Positions 50,650 to 60,100 of a stretch of 64,000 nucleotides of DNA are shown in pieces. This stretch comes from Planctomycetota bacterium. Its GTDB lineage: Bacteria; Planctomycetota; UBA8742; UBA2392. The DNA lies in NCBI GenBank assembly GCA_016712285.1, contig JADJRK010000001.1, forward strand, positions 682,001 to 746,000, read 5' to 3'. The position numbers and the translations under genes are program-made. Position 1 is the first letter of the stretch. The number at the start of each line of letters is the position of its first letter. The notes beneath the pieces were generated by a model, which worked only from the letters and a program-made list of their open reading frames with translations, did not search any database and was not told the DNA's origin.

Positions 50650-50734
50650 ACACGGAGGCACAGAGACACAGAGAACGACAATGCGGCAGCAATCTAGGGC
50701 GGTTGCCTTTCTCTGTTGCTCTGTGACTCCGTGT
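50650..50734. repeat. 85-bp inverted-repeat (MITE-like) element between livG and livF
   Basis: A 26-base arm starting ACACGGAGGCACAGAG at 50650-50675 recurs inverted at 50709-50734 with about three mismatches, enclosing 33 bases. The arms are built from short A/C/G-rich repeats of CACAGAGA type. It carries no gene. It splits an otherwise compact operon, so it is probably a late insertion. Confidence 0.65.
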
Positions 50735-50783
50735 AAAAGAGTAGTGCGGTCAGGCTGGACCAGTTGCAGATCAAGCAAAACCC

Positions 50784-51503
50784 ATGGCGGAAGTGATTCT
50801 TGAGTTGAAGTCGATCAACGTGTTCTACGGCGCGATTCATGCGTTGCGGGATGTGTCGCTGCACGTCAACGCCGGTGAAGTCGTCACGCTCATCGGTGCC
50901 AATGGCGCCGGCAAGACCACCACCCTGGCCACGATCTGCGGCCTGCTTCGCGCAAAGGCAGGCGACGTGCGCTACGCTGGCGAGGACATCTCGAAGGCCC
51001 AGACGCATCGGCTGGTGGAGCGCGGCCTGGTCATGGCGCCCGAGGGCCGCGGCATCTTTCCCAACCTCACCGTTGAGGAAAACCTGAAGATCGGGGCCTA
51101 CGCGCGCAAAGACAAGCCAGCCGTGGCCTCTGACCTGGCCCACGCCTATGACATTTTCCCGCGGCTTGCCGAGCGCAAGCGCCAGAAAGGCGGGACGCTT
51201 TCTGGCGGTGAGCAGCAGATGCTGTCCATCGCCCGCGCGCTGATGTCGGCGCCGAAGCTGCTCTTGCTCGATGAGCCGAGCCTTGGGCTCGCGCCGTTGA
51301 TCGTCCAGACGATTTTCGAAACGATTGACCGGGTCAATGAAAAGGGCGTGACCATCCTGCTGGTCGAGCAGAACGCCAACATCGCGCTCAAGCACAGCCA
51401 CCGCGCCTATGTGATCGAGAGCGGCTGCATCGAGATCGAGGGCGCATCAGCCAAGTTGCGCACCGACCCGCGGGTGAAGGCCGCCTACCTTGGCGAGGCG
51501 TGA
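50784..51503 (+). CDS. livF: Branched-chain amino-acid ABC transporter ATP-binding protein
   Basis: 239 residues from ATG 50784. Walker A GANGAGKTTT at 38-47, Q-loop MAPEGRGIFPNLTVEENL, signature LSGGEQQML, Walker B LLLLDEPSLGLAPLI and switch in LLVEQNAN. Completes the liv transporter. Because of the repeat in the gap before it, its translation is probably independent of livG rather than coupled. Confidence 0.95.
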   Translation: MAEVILELKSINVFYGAIHALRDVSLHVNAGEVVTLIGANGAGKTTTLATICGLLRAKAGDVRYAGEDISKAQTHRLVERGLVMAPEGRGIFPNLTVEENLKIGAYARKDKPAVASDLAHAYDIFPRLAERKRQKGGTLSGGEQQMLSIARALMSAPKLLLLDEPSLGLAPLIVQTIFETIDRVNEKGVTILLVEQNANIALKHSHRAYVIESGCIEIEGASAKLRTDPRVKAAYLGEA

Positions 51504-51650
51504 TTTCCCGATACGCGAAGCCCCCGGCATGCAATCGCTTTGGCGCAAGTGCTTATGAGCGGTTGTTTGCGGCAAGGGGGTGCGTCGGTTAGAGTATGTG
51601 TGGCCACGAAGGCCGTTCTGCCCCGGTCTACACCCCTTGGGGAATCGCGT

Positions 51651-52346
51651 ATGAAACGACTTGTTGCTATCGCCATGGCTCTGATGTTCGCGGCTGTGCC
51701 GCTGTTCGCGCAGAAGAGCATCGCCCAAAACGCCTCCGAGAAAGAAGAGGCGACCTACCGCAAGATCGAGTCCCAACTCGAATCGACCAAGCTCGACACG
51801 CTGGCCTATGAAGACGCCGACGTGACCGAGGTGGTCAAAGACATCGCCAAGAAGTGCCGCATCACGATCGTGTTTGACAAGAAGTCGCTGGAAGACGTCT
51901 CCGAAGACGACCGCAAGATCAGCCTTGAGTTGGCCGACATCAAAGCCGGCAACGCGCTGAACATCGTGATTGACCAGGTTGGCCTGTACAAGGCGTACAA
52001 GAACGGCGTTCTGTACATCACGTCCAAAGAAAAGGCCGAGTCGGTCACGTCGACCAAGACCTATGACGTGCGCGACATCACCGCCAAGATCAAGGACTTC
52101 CCGGCGCCGAAGCTTCGCCTCAAGGGCGAGGACGATGGCAGCGGCGGCCCGATCATCGAGTACGGCGACGAAGACAAGATCGTCGAGACCGAAGACATCG
52201 TGGACATGATTGAAGAGGGCATTGACGCTGATTGGGGCGGGACCGCCAGCGTCAAGATTGTGCAGGGCCAGCTTGTCGTGAACGCATCGCGCAAGGTTCA
52301 CAAGGAAGTGGCAGACCTGCTGGAGCAGCTTCGCAGCGCCAAGTAA
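51651..52346 (+). CDS. Exported protein with secretin-N/STN-like domains
   Basis: 231 residues from ATG 51651. Signal peptide about 1-20 (FAAVPLFA-QK). Residues about 42-125 look like the short N-domain of secretins and TonB-dependent receptors (VTEVVKDIAKKCRITIVFDKK, ISLELADIKAGNALNIVIDQ, NGVLYITSKEK). A second part ends SVKIVQGQLVVNASRKVHKEVADLLEQLR, a secretin-like N1/N3 element. There is no secretin pore domain, so it is a stand-alone module of unknown use. A terminator follows. Confidence 0.75.
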   Translation: MKRLVAIAMALMFAAVPLFAQKSIAQNASEKEEATYRKIESQLESTKLDTLAYEDADVTEVVKDIAKKCRITIVFDKKSLEDVSEDDRKISLELADIKAGNALNIVIDQVGLYKAYKNGVLYITSKEKAESVTSTKTYDVRDITAKIKDFPAPKLRLKGEDDGSGGPIIEYGDEDKIVETEDIVDMIEEGIDADWGGTASVKIVQGQLVVNASRKVHKEVADLLEQLRSAK

Positions 52347-52362
52347 CTCTTGCCTGACGACC

Positions 52363-52396
52363 AACACAGGGACCGCCCCCGGGCGGTCTTTGTGTT
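52363..52396 (+). terminator. Rho-independent terminator
   Basis: GACCGCCC and GGGCGGTC (52371-52378 and 52381-52388) form a perfect stem with a CC loop, followed by TTTGTGTTTT. An outer AACACA/TGTGTT pair extends it. Confidence 0.88.
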
Positions 52397-52453
52397 TTCA
52401 TGCTTGCCCTTTGCCGCCAAGACAAACAGCCAGTCGCCCGCTAGACTGCCGAC

Positions 52454-53110
52454 ATGACGGAAGAGGTTCAACCAGAAGGCGGATTCGAGAGCTCGCGCCG
52501 CGATGCGCACAAGGCGCAGATCGCGCTCAATGTGCTGGTAATCCTGAGCGCCCTGGCTGCGAGTGCCTTTTTCTTTTATGTGCTTTACACCGTAAGGCCG
52601 TTCGGTGGTTCGCAGGCTTCCAACGTGGACATTCCGACCAGCCAGCCGGGCGCGGTGATCGCGTTCGTCGAGGGCGAAGCCGGCGGGCTGACGGCCAGCG
52701 TGCGTGATCTTGACGACGCAGAAGCTTACAACGCGGAGCTGTCGGAAAAGTTGCGCGCCGACATGGGCATTGCCTCCAACGGTCGTTTGCTGCGCCTTGA
52801 ACTGCACAACACCGGCAAGGACGAACGCAAAGTCAAACTGACAAGCCTGACGCTGACCGGCGACGACGGCGTGCAGTGGGCCTGCAAGTGGGTGGACGAT
52901 GTTGCTTCGCGCGACGCAGCCACCGCGCTTGGCAAGTTGCGCCTGAACCAGGGCGCCCGCGAGTTCACGCTTCCGGTGGGGGCGCGGCGCCAGCTTGACA
53001 TCTTTGTCCCGGGCGAACCGCCTGGGGCCGGCAAGCTCAAGAGCGGCCGGCTGGATGCGGGGGGCGTGCAGATTGAGCTGGAACACAAGGAAACAAGGGC
53101 CGCACAATGA
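52454..53110 (+). CDS. Single-pass membrane protein of unknown function
   Basis: 218 residues. Hydrophilic N-terminus (1-20), one membrane helix at about 25-47 (LNVLVILSALAASAFFFYVLY), and an extracytoplasmic beta-rich domain (about 70-215). No family recognised. Its stop overlaps the start of the Nudix gene by four bases, so the two are translated together. Confidence 0.66.
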   Translation: MTEEVQPEGGFESSRRDAHKAQIALNVLVILSALAASAFFFYVLYTVRPFGGSQASNVDIPTSQPGAVIAFVEGEAGGLTASVRDLDDAEAYNAELSEKLRADMGIASNGRLLRLELHNTGKDERKVKLTSLTLTGDDGVQWACKWVDDVASRDAATALGKLRLNQGAREFTLPVGARRQLDIFVPGEPPGAGKLKSGRLDAGGVQIELEHKETRAAQ

Positions 53111-53640
53111 TCCAGCTGAACAGAGAAACCGTGTACCAGGGCAAGGCGTTCAAGGTCGCCCGCGTCACGTTGCAGAACACTGAAGGCAAAGAGGTGCAAC
53201 GCGAGGTGATTGAGCACCCCGGCGCCGCCTGCATCATTCCGATGGTGGACAACGACACCGTCTTGCTGATTGAGCAGTGGCGCATCGGCGCCAAGCGCCC
53301 CCTGTGGGAGATCCCGGCGGGCACACTGGACCCGGGAGAAGACCCGCTGGCGTGCGCAGCCCGCGAACTTGAAGAGGAAACCGGGTTCAAGGCGGCCAAG
53401 ATCGAGCACCTGTTCACGATGTTTCCCAGCCCGGGCATCATGGACGAAAAGATGCACATCTTCGTGGCCACCGGCCTGACGCCAGGCACGACGAAGTTCG
53501 ACGAGGATGAAGACATCACTGCCAAGCCGTTCAGCTTCAAAGACCTGCGCGTGCAGTTGAAGGCGAACAACATCAAGGACGGCAAAACGATTGCCGCACT
53601 GGGCTACCTGATGGTGTTCAAGCCCTATCTTGGGGCGTAG
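53107..53640 (+). CDS. Nudix hydrolase, probable ADP-ribose pyrophosphatase type
   Basis: 177 residues. The Nudix box is complete at 72-94: GTLDPGEDPLACAARELEEETG, matching G-x5-E-x7-R-E-x-x-E-E-x-G. The upstream REVIEHPGAACIIPMVDND and LLIEQWRIGAKRPLWEIPAG are typical of ADP-ribose pyrophosphatases (NudF/YjhB-like), which cleave ADP-ribose or related nucleotide sugars with Mg2+. Substrate not proven. Cytosolic. Confidence 0.9.
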   Translation: MIQLNRETVYQGKAFKVARVTLQNTEGKEVQREVIEHPGAACIIPMVDNDTVLLIEQWRIGAKRPLWEIPAGTLDPGEDPLACAARELEEETGFKAAKIEHLFTMFPSPGIMDEKMHIFVATGLTPGTTKFDEDEDITAKPFSFKDLRVQLKANNIKDGKTIAALGYLMVFKPYLGA

Positions 53641-53721
53641 CGGGCGGTGCGCTGAATCTCAGAATTAGCGGAACCATAACCCCTTGTGCAGGGTTACTTA
53701 GGCAAGAACAGGAGAAATGCC

Positions 53722-54534
53722 ATGAAGACGATTCTTGCCGTACTTGCTGCGGGATTCCTTGGTGCGGGCGCTGCGCTGGGCGCTGTCGCCTTGGGGCTGG
53801 TGCCGCTCGACAATCGTGTGCAGGGTGCCCAGGTGGCGCCGGCTGCGATCGATGAACCTGAGGCGGCTGCAGGTGACCACTCTGCAAGCGAAGAGATTGC
53901 GGCGTTGCGCAAGGATCTGGCGAAGCTGTCCGTGGACCTTGAGCAATCCAAGTCGGCCAAACCGGCCGATCACAGCGACGAGATCGCCAGCCTGAAGGCC
54001 GAGATCGCAGCGCTGAAGGCAAGCAGGCCGGCATCCGCCCCGGTAGCTGCACCCGAAGACGGACCGGAGGCCGGCAGCAACGATTTTGATACGGCTGTGC
54101 GCGGTGTGGTGAGCAAGCTGGAAGAAGAACGGCGCGAAGAGCGCCGCCTGGAGCGCCAAGCCGACCGCATCAAAGAGCTGGAAGAGCAGAAAGTGCAGAT
54201 CAGTGAGTACATTCCGCGTTTTGTCGAGGGTCAAGCCGAGCGCTTGAACATCCCGGCTGCATCCATTACCGACGTGAGCAACGCGCTTGTGACGCACCTT
54301 CAGTTCCGCGCCGAGTTGCGCAGCGAGCGAGAAGGCCAGCGCATTGACGGCGTCGAAGTCGACGACAAGGTCTTTGACCAGAAAATGGCTGACCTCGACG
54401 CGACAACTACCACTGCGCTTTCCACATATGTGGACGCAGAGACGGCCAAGAACATTCTGAATGCGGTGAACCGCACAGGCGGCCGCAACACGCCGCAGGG
54501 CGGGCCCGGTCGCCCCGGCCGCGGCAACCGGTAG
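53722..54534 (+). CDS. Membrane-anchored coiled-coil protein
   Basis: 270 residues from ATG 53722 (AGGAG upstream). An N-terminal hydrophobic helix at about 4-24 is the anchor or signal. Charged heptad-like regions at about 55-95 and 130-165 (LEEERREERRLERQADRIKEL) indicate coiled coil. The tail is Gly/Pro/Arg-rich (GGPGRPGRGNR). No family recognised. Terminated by a strong hairpin just downstream. Confidence 0.68.
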   Translation: MKTILAVLAAGFLGAGAALGAVALGLVPLDNRVQGAQVAPAAIDEPEAAAGDHSASEEIAALRKDLAKLSVDLEQSKSAKPADHSDEIASLKAEIAALKASRPASAPVAAPEDGPEAGSNDFDTAVRGVVSKLEEERREERRLERQADRIKELEEQKVQISEYIPRFVEGQAERLNIPAASITDVSNALVTHLQFRAELRSEREGQRIDGVEVDDKVFDQKMADLDATTTTALSTYVDAETAKNILNAVNRTGGRNTPQGGPGRPGRGNR

Positions 54535-54549
54535 ATTTTGCAGAAAGCA

Positions 54550-54576
54550 CCGGGCCGGCAATGGATGCCGGCCCGG
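54550..54576. terminator. Hairpin terminator, adjacent to a Y1 transposase gene
   Basis: CCGGGCCGGCA and TGCCGGCCCGG form a perfect 11-bp stem around ATGGA, followed by CTCCATTT. It lies eight bases from the end of the Y1 transposase gene, so it could alternatively be a REP-type palindrome recognised by that protein. Confidence 0.75.
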
Positions 54577-54583
54577 CTCCATT

Positions 54584-55009
54584 TCACGAGCCCTTGGGCA
54601 GCGGCTCGGGCGCACCGGCCAGCGCGTAATCTTCTGGCTTGGCGGCCAAGCCTGCCCGCACCGGGTTTGCCAAAATGTGGGCCTTGGCGTGCGCGATGTT
54701 TGAAAGGTCCACCGGATAGCTCACGCACCCGTCGCGCCATTTCATCTTGTGAAGTTGCCGCATCGTGAGCGCCTTGTTGATCAATCGCTTGATGCGACCC
54801 GCGAAAGTGTCCACGTCGGCAAGGGCCTTCTTGCGCCCGAACAGCAGATGAATGTGATCGGGCATAACGACCCAGGCGAACACGGTTGCATGCTTTCGGG
54901 TGACGTGATCCATCACTTCGCGCACTACCTGGCCGTGGGTGTTGGTGTGCAGGCGACGAGTTTCCTGCGCGCGATTGAGCATGAGTGTGATGTTGTACAG
55001 GTGCAGCAT
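54584..55009 (-). CDS. REP-associated (Y1, IS200-like) transposase family protein
   Basis: 141 residues from ATG 55009; a GTG nine bases upstream is also in frame. The HUH metal motif is MPDHIHLLFG (His52, His54). KAHILANPVRAGLAAKPEDYALAG is the hallmark end of RAYT proteins. The region where the catalytic Tyr is expected reads WRDGCVSYPVD, so the Tyr may be present in altered context. It starts on the stop of the KorA-like gene (TGATG), unusual coupling for a transposase. Such proteins nick single-stranded REP hairpins. Confidence 0.82.
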   Translation of the reverse strand: MLHLYNITLMLNRAQETRRLHTNTHGQVVREVMDHVTRKHATVFAWVVMPDHIHLLFGRKKALADVDTFAGRIKRLINKALTMRQLHKMKWRDGCVSYPVDLSNIAHAKAHILANPVRAGLAAKPEDYALAGAPEPLPKGS

Positions 55010-55857
55010 CAGCAGCACCGTGGCGAACGCTGAAGCCGCTGCAGAATCAGCGAGGCAGGCAATGGCGCCGTAATTCGACCGGCGCTGATCACCGGCAACT
55101 CGGGCAGAATGCGGCGTATCTCAAGCGCATATTGGCCCATGTTTCGCTCGGCGACCACGATGTGCTTCATGCCCATTGCCGCTTTCAATATCTCGGCTTC
55201 CGGCAGCGGCCACAGCATGCGCGTACGCAGCAGGCTGACACGCTGCCCATCGGCGCGGGCGCCGGCCACGGCATCGTGGGCTGGCGCGCAGGATGCACCG
55301 TAAGTGACCACCAGCCACTCGGGCTTGCCTTTGGCCGACGGGCCGGAGTCTGTCCGGGTTGCCTTGAAGCCCCGCGGAGGCCGCGACAGTCGCGCCTCAA
55401 GGTCTCGCAGGTCGGATTCTTCGGGTGACAGGTCGGATGCGTCAATGGGTGAAGGTACGTCAAACAGAAGCTCGGGTTCCTCGACCGGCTCGTCCAGGTG
55501 GAACTCTGCTTCAGCAACCGATTCCTCAAGCAGAAAGAACACGGGCAGCTTCAGCATGTTGGCGGCCTTCGCCGCGGTGATTGCAAGCTCGGCACATTCG
55601 GCGGCATCGCCGGGACAGAGCACCAGTGGAGTAATGCCACCCTTGAACATCCAGCGCAGCGCCATCACGTCGAGTGACTGCACATTCGGCGCCTCGACGA
55701 TCACCACCGTTGGTTCGCCCGATCGCATGCGGCGCAAAAGCTCGCTGCTGTGATTCCGGATTTCATCCAGCTGCGCATGGGTGACGTGCACACCGGTCTC
55801 TGCCAGGGTGGCAAGCGCGATCTCGCGGCCGGTGACCCGCACGGGTGCTTCGTTCAC
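55009..55857 (-). CDS. Truncated KorA-like (2-oxoacid:ferredoxin oxidoreductase alpha) protein
   Basis: 282 residues from GTG 55857. Parts match 2-oxoacid:acceptor oxidoreductase alpha subunits: VVIVEAPNVQSLDVMALRW, LCPGDAAECAELAITAAKAANMLKLPVFFLLEE, and the C-terminal WLVVTYGASCAPAHDAV, LRTRMLWPLPEAEI and VAERNMGQYALEI. Full KorA proteins are about 370-600 residues and begin with a Gly-rich gamma/pyrimidine-binding part that is absent here. No beta subunit gene is nearby. It is coupled to the TPR lipoprotein upstream (GTGA overlap) and to the transposase downstream. It may be a degraded or repurposed enzyme. Confidence 0.68.
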   Translation of the reverse strand: MNEAPVRVTGREIALATLAETGVHVTHAQLDEIRNHSSELLRRMRSGEPTVVIVEAPNVQSLDVMALRWMFKGGITPLVLCPGDAAECAELAITAAKAANMLKLPVFFLLEESVAEAEFHLDEPVEEPELLFDVPSPIDASDLSPEESDLRDLEARLSRPPRGFKATRTDSGPSAKGKPEWLVVTYGASCAPAHDAVAGARADGQRVSLLRTRMLWPLPEAEILKAAMGMKHIVVAERNMGQYALEIRRILPELPVISAGRITAPLPASLILQRLQRSPRCC

Positions 55858-57131
55858 TTGTCCATCTCCGCGGCTTTCATGTGCTTCCTGGCCTTGGCTG
55901 TGTTGCCGGCTTTGGTCTCAAGTTCGGCCAATGCGATATGTGCTGACTTGAAATCGGGGCGCATTTCAAGCACGCGTTCAAAGATCTTGCGGGCTTCGTC
56001 CAGTTGGCCGTCGTCCATCAGGAACTGGCCTTCCAACATCAAGGGCTCAACCCAGTCCGGACGTTTGCGCATGGCTTCGGCCAGGTCGTCGCGGGCCTGC
56101 TGCTTTTCGCCGTTCTCCCAGAACAGGGCTGCGCGCAAGATCAGCGCCAGCACAAAGTTCGGGTCAAGCCGCAGCGCCTCGTTCAGGTTGCCGAGGCCCT
56201 CGTGGGCCCGCTTGAGCTTGCGCAGCACGACTGCCCGGTTGTACATGACTTCGGCGTTGTTGGGCGCAAGCTCAAGGGCGCGGTCATAGCGCTTGACCGA
56301 CAACTCGTGGTCGTTGCGAAGATAGGTCAGCCCCGCGAGGTTGTTGTACAACGTGCCAAACAGTTCTTTGTCCGTCAGCGGCGTCAGGTACACGCCATGC
56401 TTGACGCTGGTGGAGCTGAAGCGGTACTGGGCAAAGAAGTGCAGGTCGTCGCGTGTGGAGCCGAAGTCGGTGGTCTCAAGAATCGTTTCGTAAGGTGTGC
56501 CATCGGCTTCTCGGTCACGGTAGATGACCGCGAAATGGCCCGGTATGCGAATGCCCTGCACATCCAGACCCACGGCCTGGCCGAATACGAGGTAGGCCAG
56601 TGACAACGAAACGCAGTAGCCGTAGCGGTTCTGGAGCATGCGGTCAAAGAACAGGTTTTCGGGGTTTGAGCCGCCCTGGTCGGTCGGGTCAAAGCGCAGC
56701 CCCAGGCGGACATGCACGAAATCGGTCAACGCCAGCAGGCGCGTGCGCGGTGAGCGTGCGCGAGTGATCTCTTTTCCCAGCGCGTCTGCATACTCTTCGA
56801 TACGCCTGAGTTTTGCCGGCACGTCTACATCATGGGGCTGGCCCTTGAACTCGGGGTAGTACTTCTCGCTGAACAGCAGCAGCGCACGCGGCAGGTCAAA
56901 GTCGTCCTGCTTGAGCATCTCCTCAAGCGATTGGGTTGCCTTTTCGCCGTTCTGGACGGGGCGCAGGTCAGGGTCTGGCGGTGGCCCGTTGCCATCGACG
57001 CGAATCTGGCTGGTACATCCGCTGAGCAACAGCAAGACAAACAGCAACGGCGCGCCAATAACGCGGCGGCTCCGCGTGACGCACGAACCCGGCTTGCCAC
57101 CACCTGACGTCATTGAGCCGGTTCGTGTCAC
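55854..57131 (-). CDS. Lipoprotein with transglutaminase-like (SirB1) domain and TPR repeats
   Basis: 425 residues from GTG 57131 with GGGAGAGG upstream; ATG 57113 and TTG 57167 are alternatives. The lipoprotein signal is LLFVLLLLSGC (Cys39). Residues about 95-265 resemble the SirB1/transglutaminase-like core (ENLFFDRMLQNRYGYCVSLSLAYL, LDVQGIRIPGHFAVIYRD). From about 275 to the end there are four to five TPRs (KRYDRALELAPNNAEVMYNRA, LNEALRLDPNFVLALILRAA). Surface-anchored, possibly acting on peptidoglycan or envelope proteins (inference). It begins 22 bases after the stop of the carboxypeptidase-regulatory gene. Confidence 0.78.
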   Translation of the reverse strand: MTRTGSMTSGGGKPGSCVTRSRRVIGAPLLFVLLLLSGCTSQIRVDGNGPPPDPDLRPVQNGEKATQSLEEMLKQDDFDLPRALLLFSEKYYPEFKGQPHDVDVPAKLRRIEEYADALGKEITRARSPRTRLLALTDFVHVRLGLRFDPTDQGGSNPENLFFDRMLQNRYGYCVSLSLAYLVFGQAVGLDVQGIRIPGHFAVIYRDREADGTPYETILETTDFGSTRDDLHFFAQYRFSSTSVKHGVYLTPLTDKELFGTLYNNLAGLTYLRNDHELSVKRYDRALELAPNNAEVMYNRAVVLRKLKRAHEGLGNLNEALRLDPNFVLALILRAALFWENGEKQQARDDLAEAMRKRPDWVEPLMLEGQFLMDDGQLDEARKIFERVLEMRPDFKSAHIALAELETKAGNTAKARKHMKAAEMDK

Positions 57132-57153
57132 GCTGAAAGCCTCTCCCGTTCGC

Positions 57154-60100
57154 CTACTCCTTTTCAAATTCTACGCTTATCTCGGCAGTCTGCCCAGCGA
57201 CGATCGTGAACTCGCGGCTGGTGGCCTTGTAGCCAGGCATGGTCATGTTGATGGTATAGGACTCGGGCGGCAGGTCCTTGATCGTAAACGAGTTGTCCTC
57301 GCCCTGGGTCGCGCTGCCGTCAGAATTGAAGAAATCAAGAAACGTGAAGCGCTTCTTGAACAGCTCGTCCTTGCTGTTGCGAATCTCGTACTCCAGGCCC
57401 ATGGCGGTCTGGATGTTCAGGTCAGTGTTCAGCAACACAATCTTCAGGTTGCCGCTGGGCGCGAAAGCAAAGGTCAGTGAGATCGCCTGGCCCGCCTTGA
57501 AATCAACATTCGCGTGTGTCACCGGCGTGTAGCCCGGCAGCGACAGCGTGATGGTGAACTTGCCCTCTGCCAGGTTCTTGACTTCGAATGCTTTGTTCTC
57601 GGTCAGGTTCACGCCGTTCTCGAAGCCGCCCAGCGATAGCGGCTGCCCACGGTCGTCCTCTATGGTCAGGGCGGCGATCAACCCAAACGGTGTGTTGTTG
57701 GGCGCGCCATCGACGCCGGTCACGGTGCCCTTCAGCGACGCCCCTTCCGCGGGCAGGGTAATCACGATGCCCGCCACGCTGTTCCGCAGGTTCAGGTAGG
57801 GCCGTGTGACCATGCCGTTCTTTTCGCTGCGCACGGTCAGCCGGTAAAATCCGGGCGACATGCCGGTCAGTTCAAACGCGCCGGTCTTTTCGTCGGCATT
57901 GGTTTCGCGGAAAACCAGCATCTCCATTTCATTGACGGTCTCGTCGTCGTTGCCCTGGTCAGCGCCATCAGGGCTGACGGGGCTCGCGACCACCCGTACT
58001 CTGCCCTCTGGTACTTTGCCGCCTTCCAGCTCGACGCGGCCGGTGATCTTGACCGTCACGAAGTTCACGTCGAACTCGAAGTCGCCGTCTTTGTCCACGT
58101 GCACGCGCTTGCGCACAAGGCTGGGTGCGGGGCCCTGGCCCTGCTGCGCGATCTGGTAGGTGCCAAGCGCCACACTGCGGAACTCGTAGTTGCCCTGTTT
58201 GTCGGTGCGCGTCGTGTTGGCTGCAAAGCCGCCACGGTTGCCGCCAATCAGCACGATCTGCTTTTCGGCGTAGGCTTTGCCGTCTTCGGTCACGCGACCG
58301 TACAGCCGCGCGGTGCCGGGCTTCTGGTCGTAGATGTCAAACTCTACGCGCTCTCCGGCGGCGACCTTGACCTGCGTGCTTGGGTTCGGAAGCAGCAGGG
58401 CCGCCATGTTGCCGGTGTTGCGCACCACGGTGTAGGTGCCGGGGGTCAAGCCGGTGAGTTCATAGTTGCCGTTGCTGTCGGTGTAGGCGGTGCGAATCCG
58501 CGCCGAATCCTGGCCCATAAGGCTGGCGCAGGTCACGGGCACGCCGGGGACAGCCTTGGAGTATGAGTCATACACGCGCCCGAAGATCGTGCCGCCGACT
58601 TCAAGCCGCACGTTGTGTACCGTGCCGGCGCCGGTTTTGACTTCAAGCTCGGGGCTGATGTACTTCTGGTAGTTGCGAGTGTTCGCCAGCAGCACGTACT
58701 TGCCGGCTGGCAGGTTGTCGATGCGGAATGCGCCGTTCTCGTCGCTGCGGATGCTGGACGGGAAGAGCGTGCTTTCGCCACGGTCGGGCAGCGTCTCGCC
58801 AAAAAAGCTCTTCATGACAAACGCAAGCTGCCCTGGCCCGCTTACGTCGTATGCCGCCAGCGGCACGCCTTGGACCGCAACGCCCTGGTCGTTGACCACG
58901 GTGCCCTCAATCCAGCCTGCCGGCTCAAGCACGATCACGATTTCAGCGGTGCTCCCGGCGGTCGTCGTGGCTTGCGCGGTCTTGTTGCCGAACCCCTCAG
59001 CCTTGGCGCTGATGCCGACGCTTCCGACCGGCAGGTTTGCCAGCGTGAACTTGCCTTCTTCATCAGTGGTTGTGCTGATCGTGCGCGGCGGAATGCTGAT
59101 GCCCGCAGCCCATTCGCCGCCACGCAGAAAGTCGTTGTCGTTGTAGTAAACCTGCGCGCCCGCGATGCCTTGCTGCTTGGTGTCTACGACACGCCCGGTA
59201 ACCCCGGCGCCATCTTCGAGCAACAGGTTCACATCTTTGCGCACCTGGCCGCTGCGCACACGCAGGTCGCGGGTGGCGATTGCGTAGCCGGCTGCAATTG
59301 CCCGCACAGCCGCACCCCCCATGCCGTCGCCTTCGCCGCCCGGTGCGCCGATTCCCGGCGGCACCTGGTCGAACTTGTAAAAGCCGGTCGCGTCGGTGCT
59401 GGTCACGGCAAGCGTTCCGCCTAGCACGGTGCCCAATTCCACAGTCGCGCCGACGACGGGTGAGTTGTCCGAGCGTTTGAGCACATAGCCTTCGACCCCG
59501 CCCGCCTGGATCAACACAAACGGCAGCAGCTCGAAGTTTGCGAACTCATCCAATTCCATCTCTTGGCGCGAGCGCGTCATCGGATTGAATTCATGAGACA
59601 TCCAGCCCTGCTTGCGCGCGTACACCAGGTACGCGCCGGGCGCGATGCTTTCCATCTCGAACTTGCCCTGCTCGTCGCTCTTGACCGGCTTGCACCGGCC
59701 CAGAATGCGGCCCAGCCGTTGCAGCTTCTCGTCTGCGCGGGCATCCAGCTCAATGCTCACGTCGGCAAGCGGCGACTGGTCAGCGCCATTCAGGACCACA
59801 CCGTGTGCGCGGGCTGCGGCGTAAATCCGAATCTCCAGGCCTTCAACCGGCGTGGCTTCTTTGACAACAAACGATCCGGTGGCGGTCAGTGCCTTGCCTT
59901 CTTCCAGGCACGCCACGAAGTAGCCCTTACCCACCAGCAACTCGACTTCAAACGTGAACTTGCCCTCGTCGTCGGTCATTGCCGTGGGGCCGCTGGCTGT
60001 GTCGCCGTCATCCGGCAGCAGTGTCAGCGTGACGCCGCTTGCGGGCTCGTCGAAGAAGTCGATGGCTGTTCCAGAAACCGTCAGCTTGGTCGGAATTGCG

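Noticed and set aside
51567..51595. TTGCGG-N17-TAGAGT promoter-like pair before the secretin-N-like gene
   Set aside because: Both boxes match consensus poorly; position is plausible but not enough to list as a feature.
53677..53696. Hairpin TAACCC/GGGTTA between the Nudix and coiled-coil genes
   Set aside because: Stem of only six pairs without T-run; could be chance.
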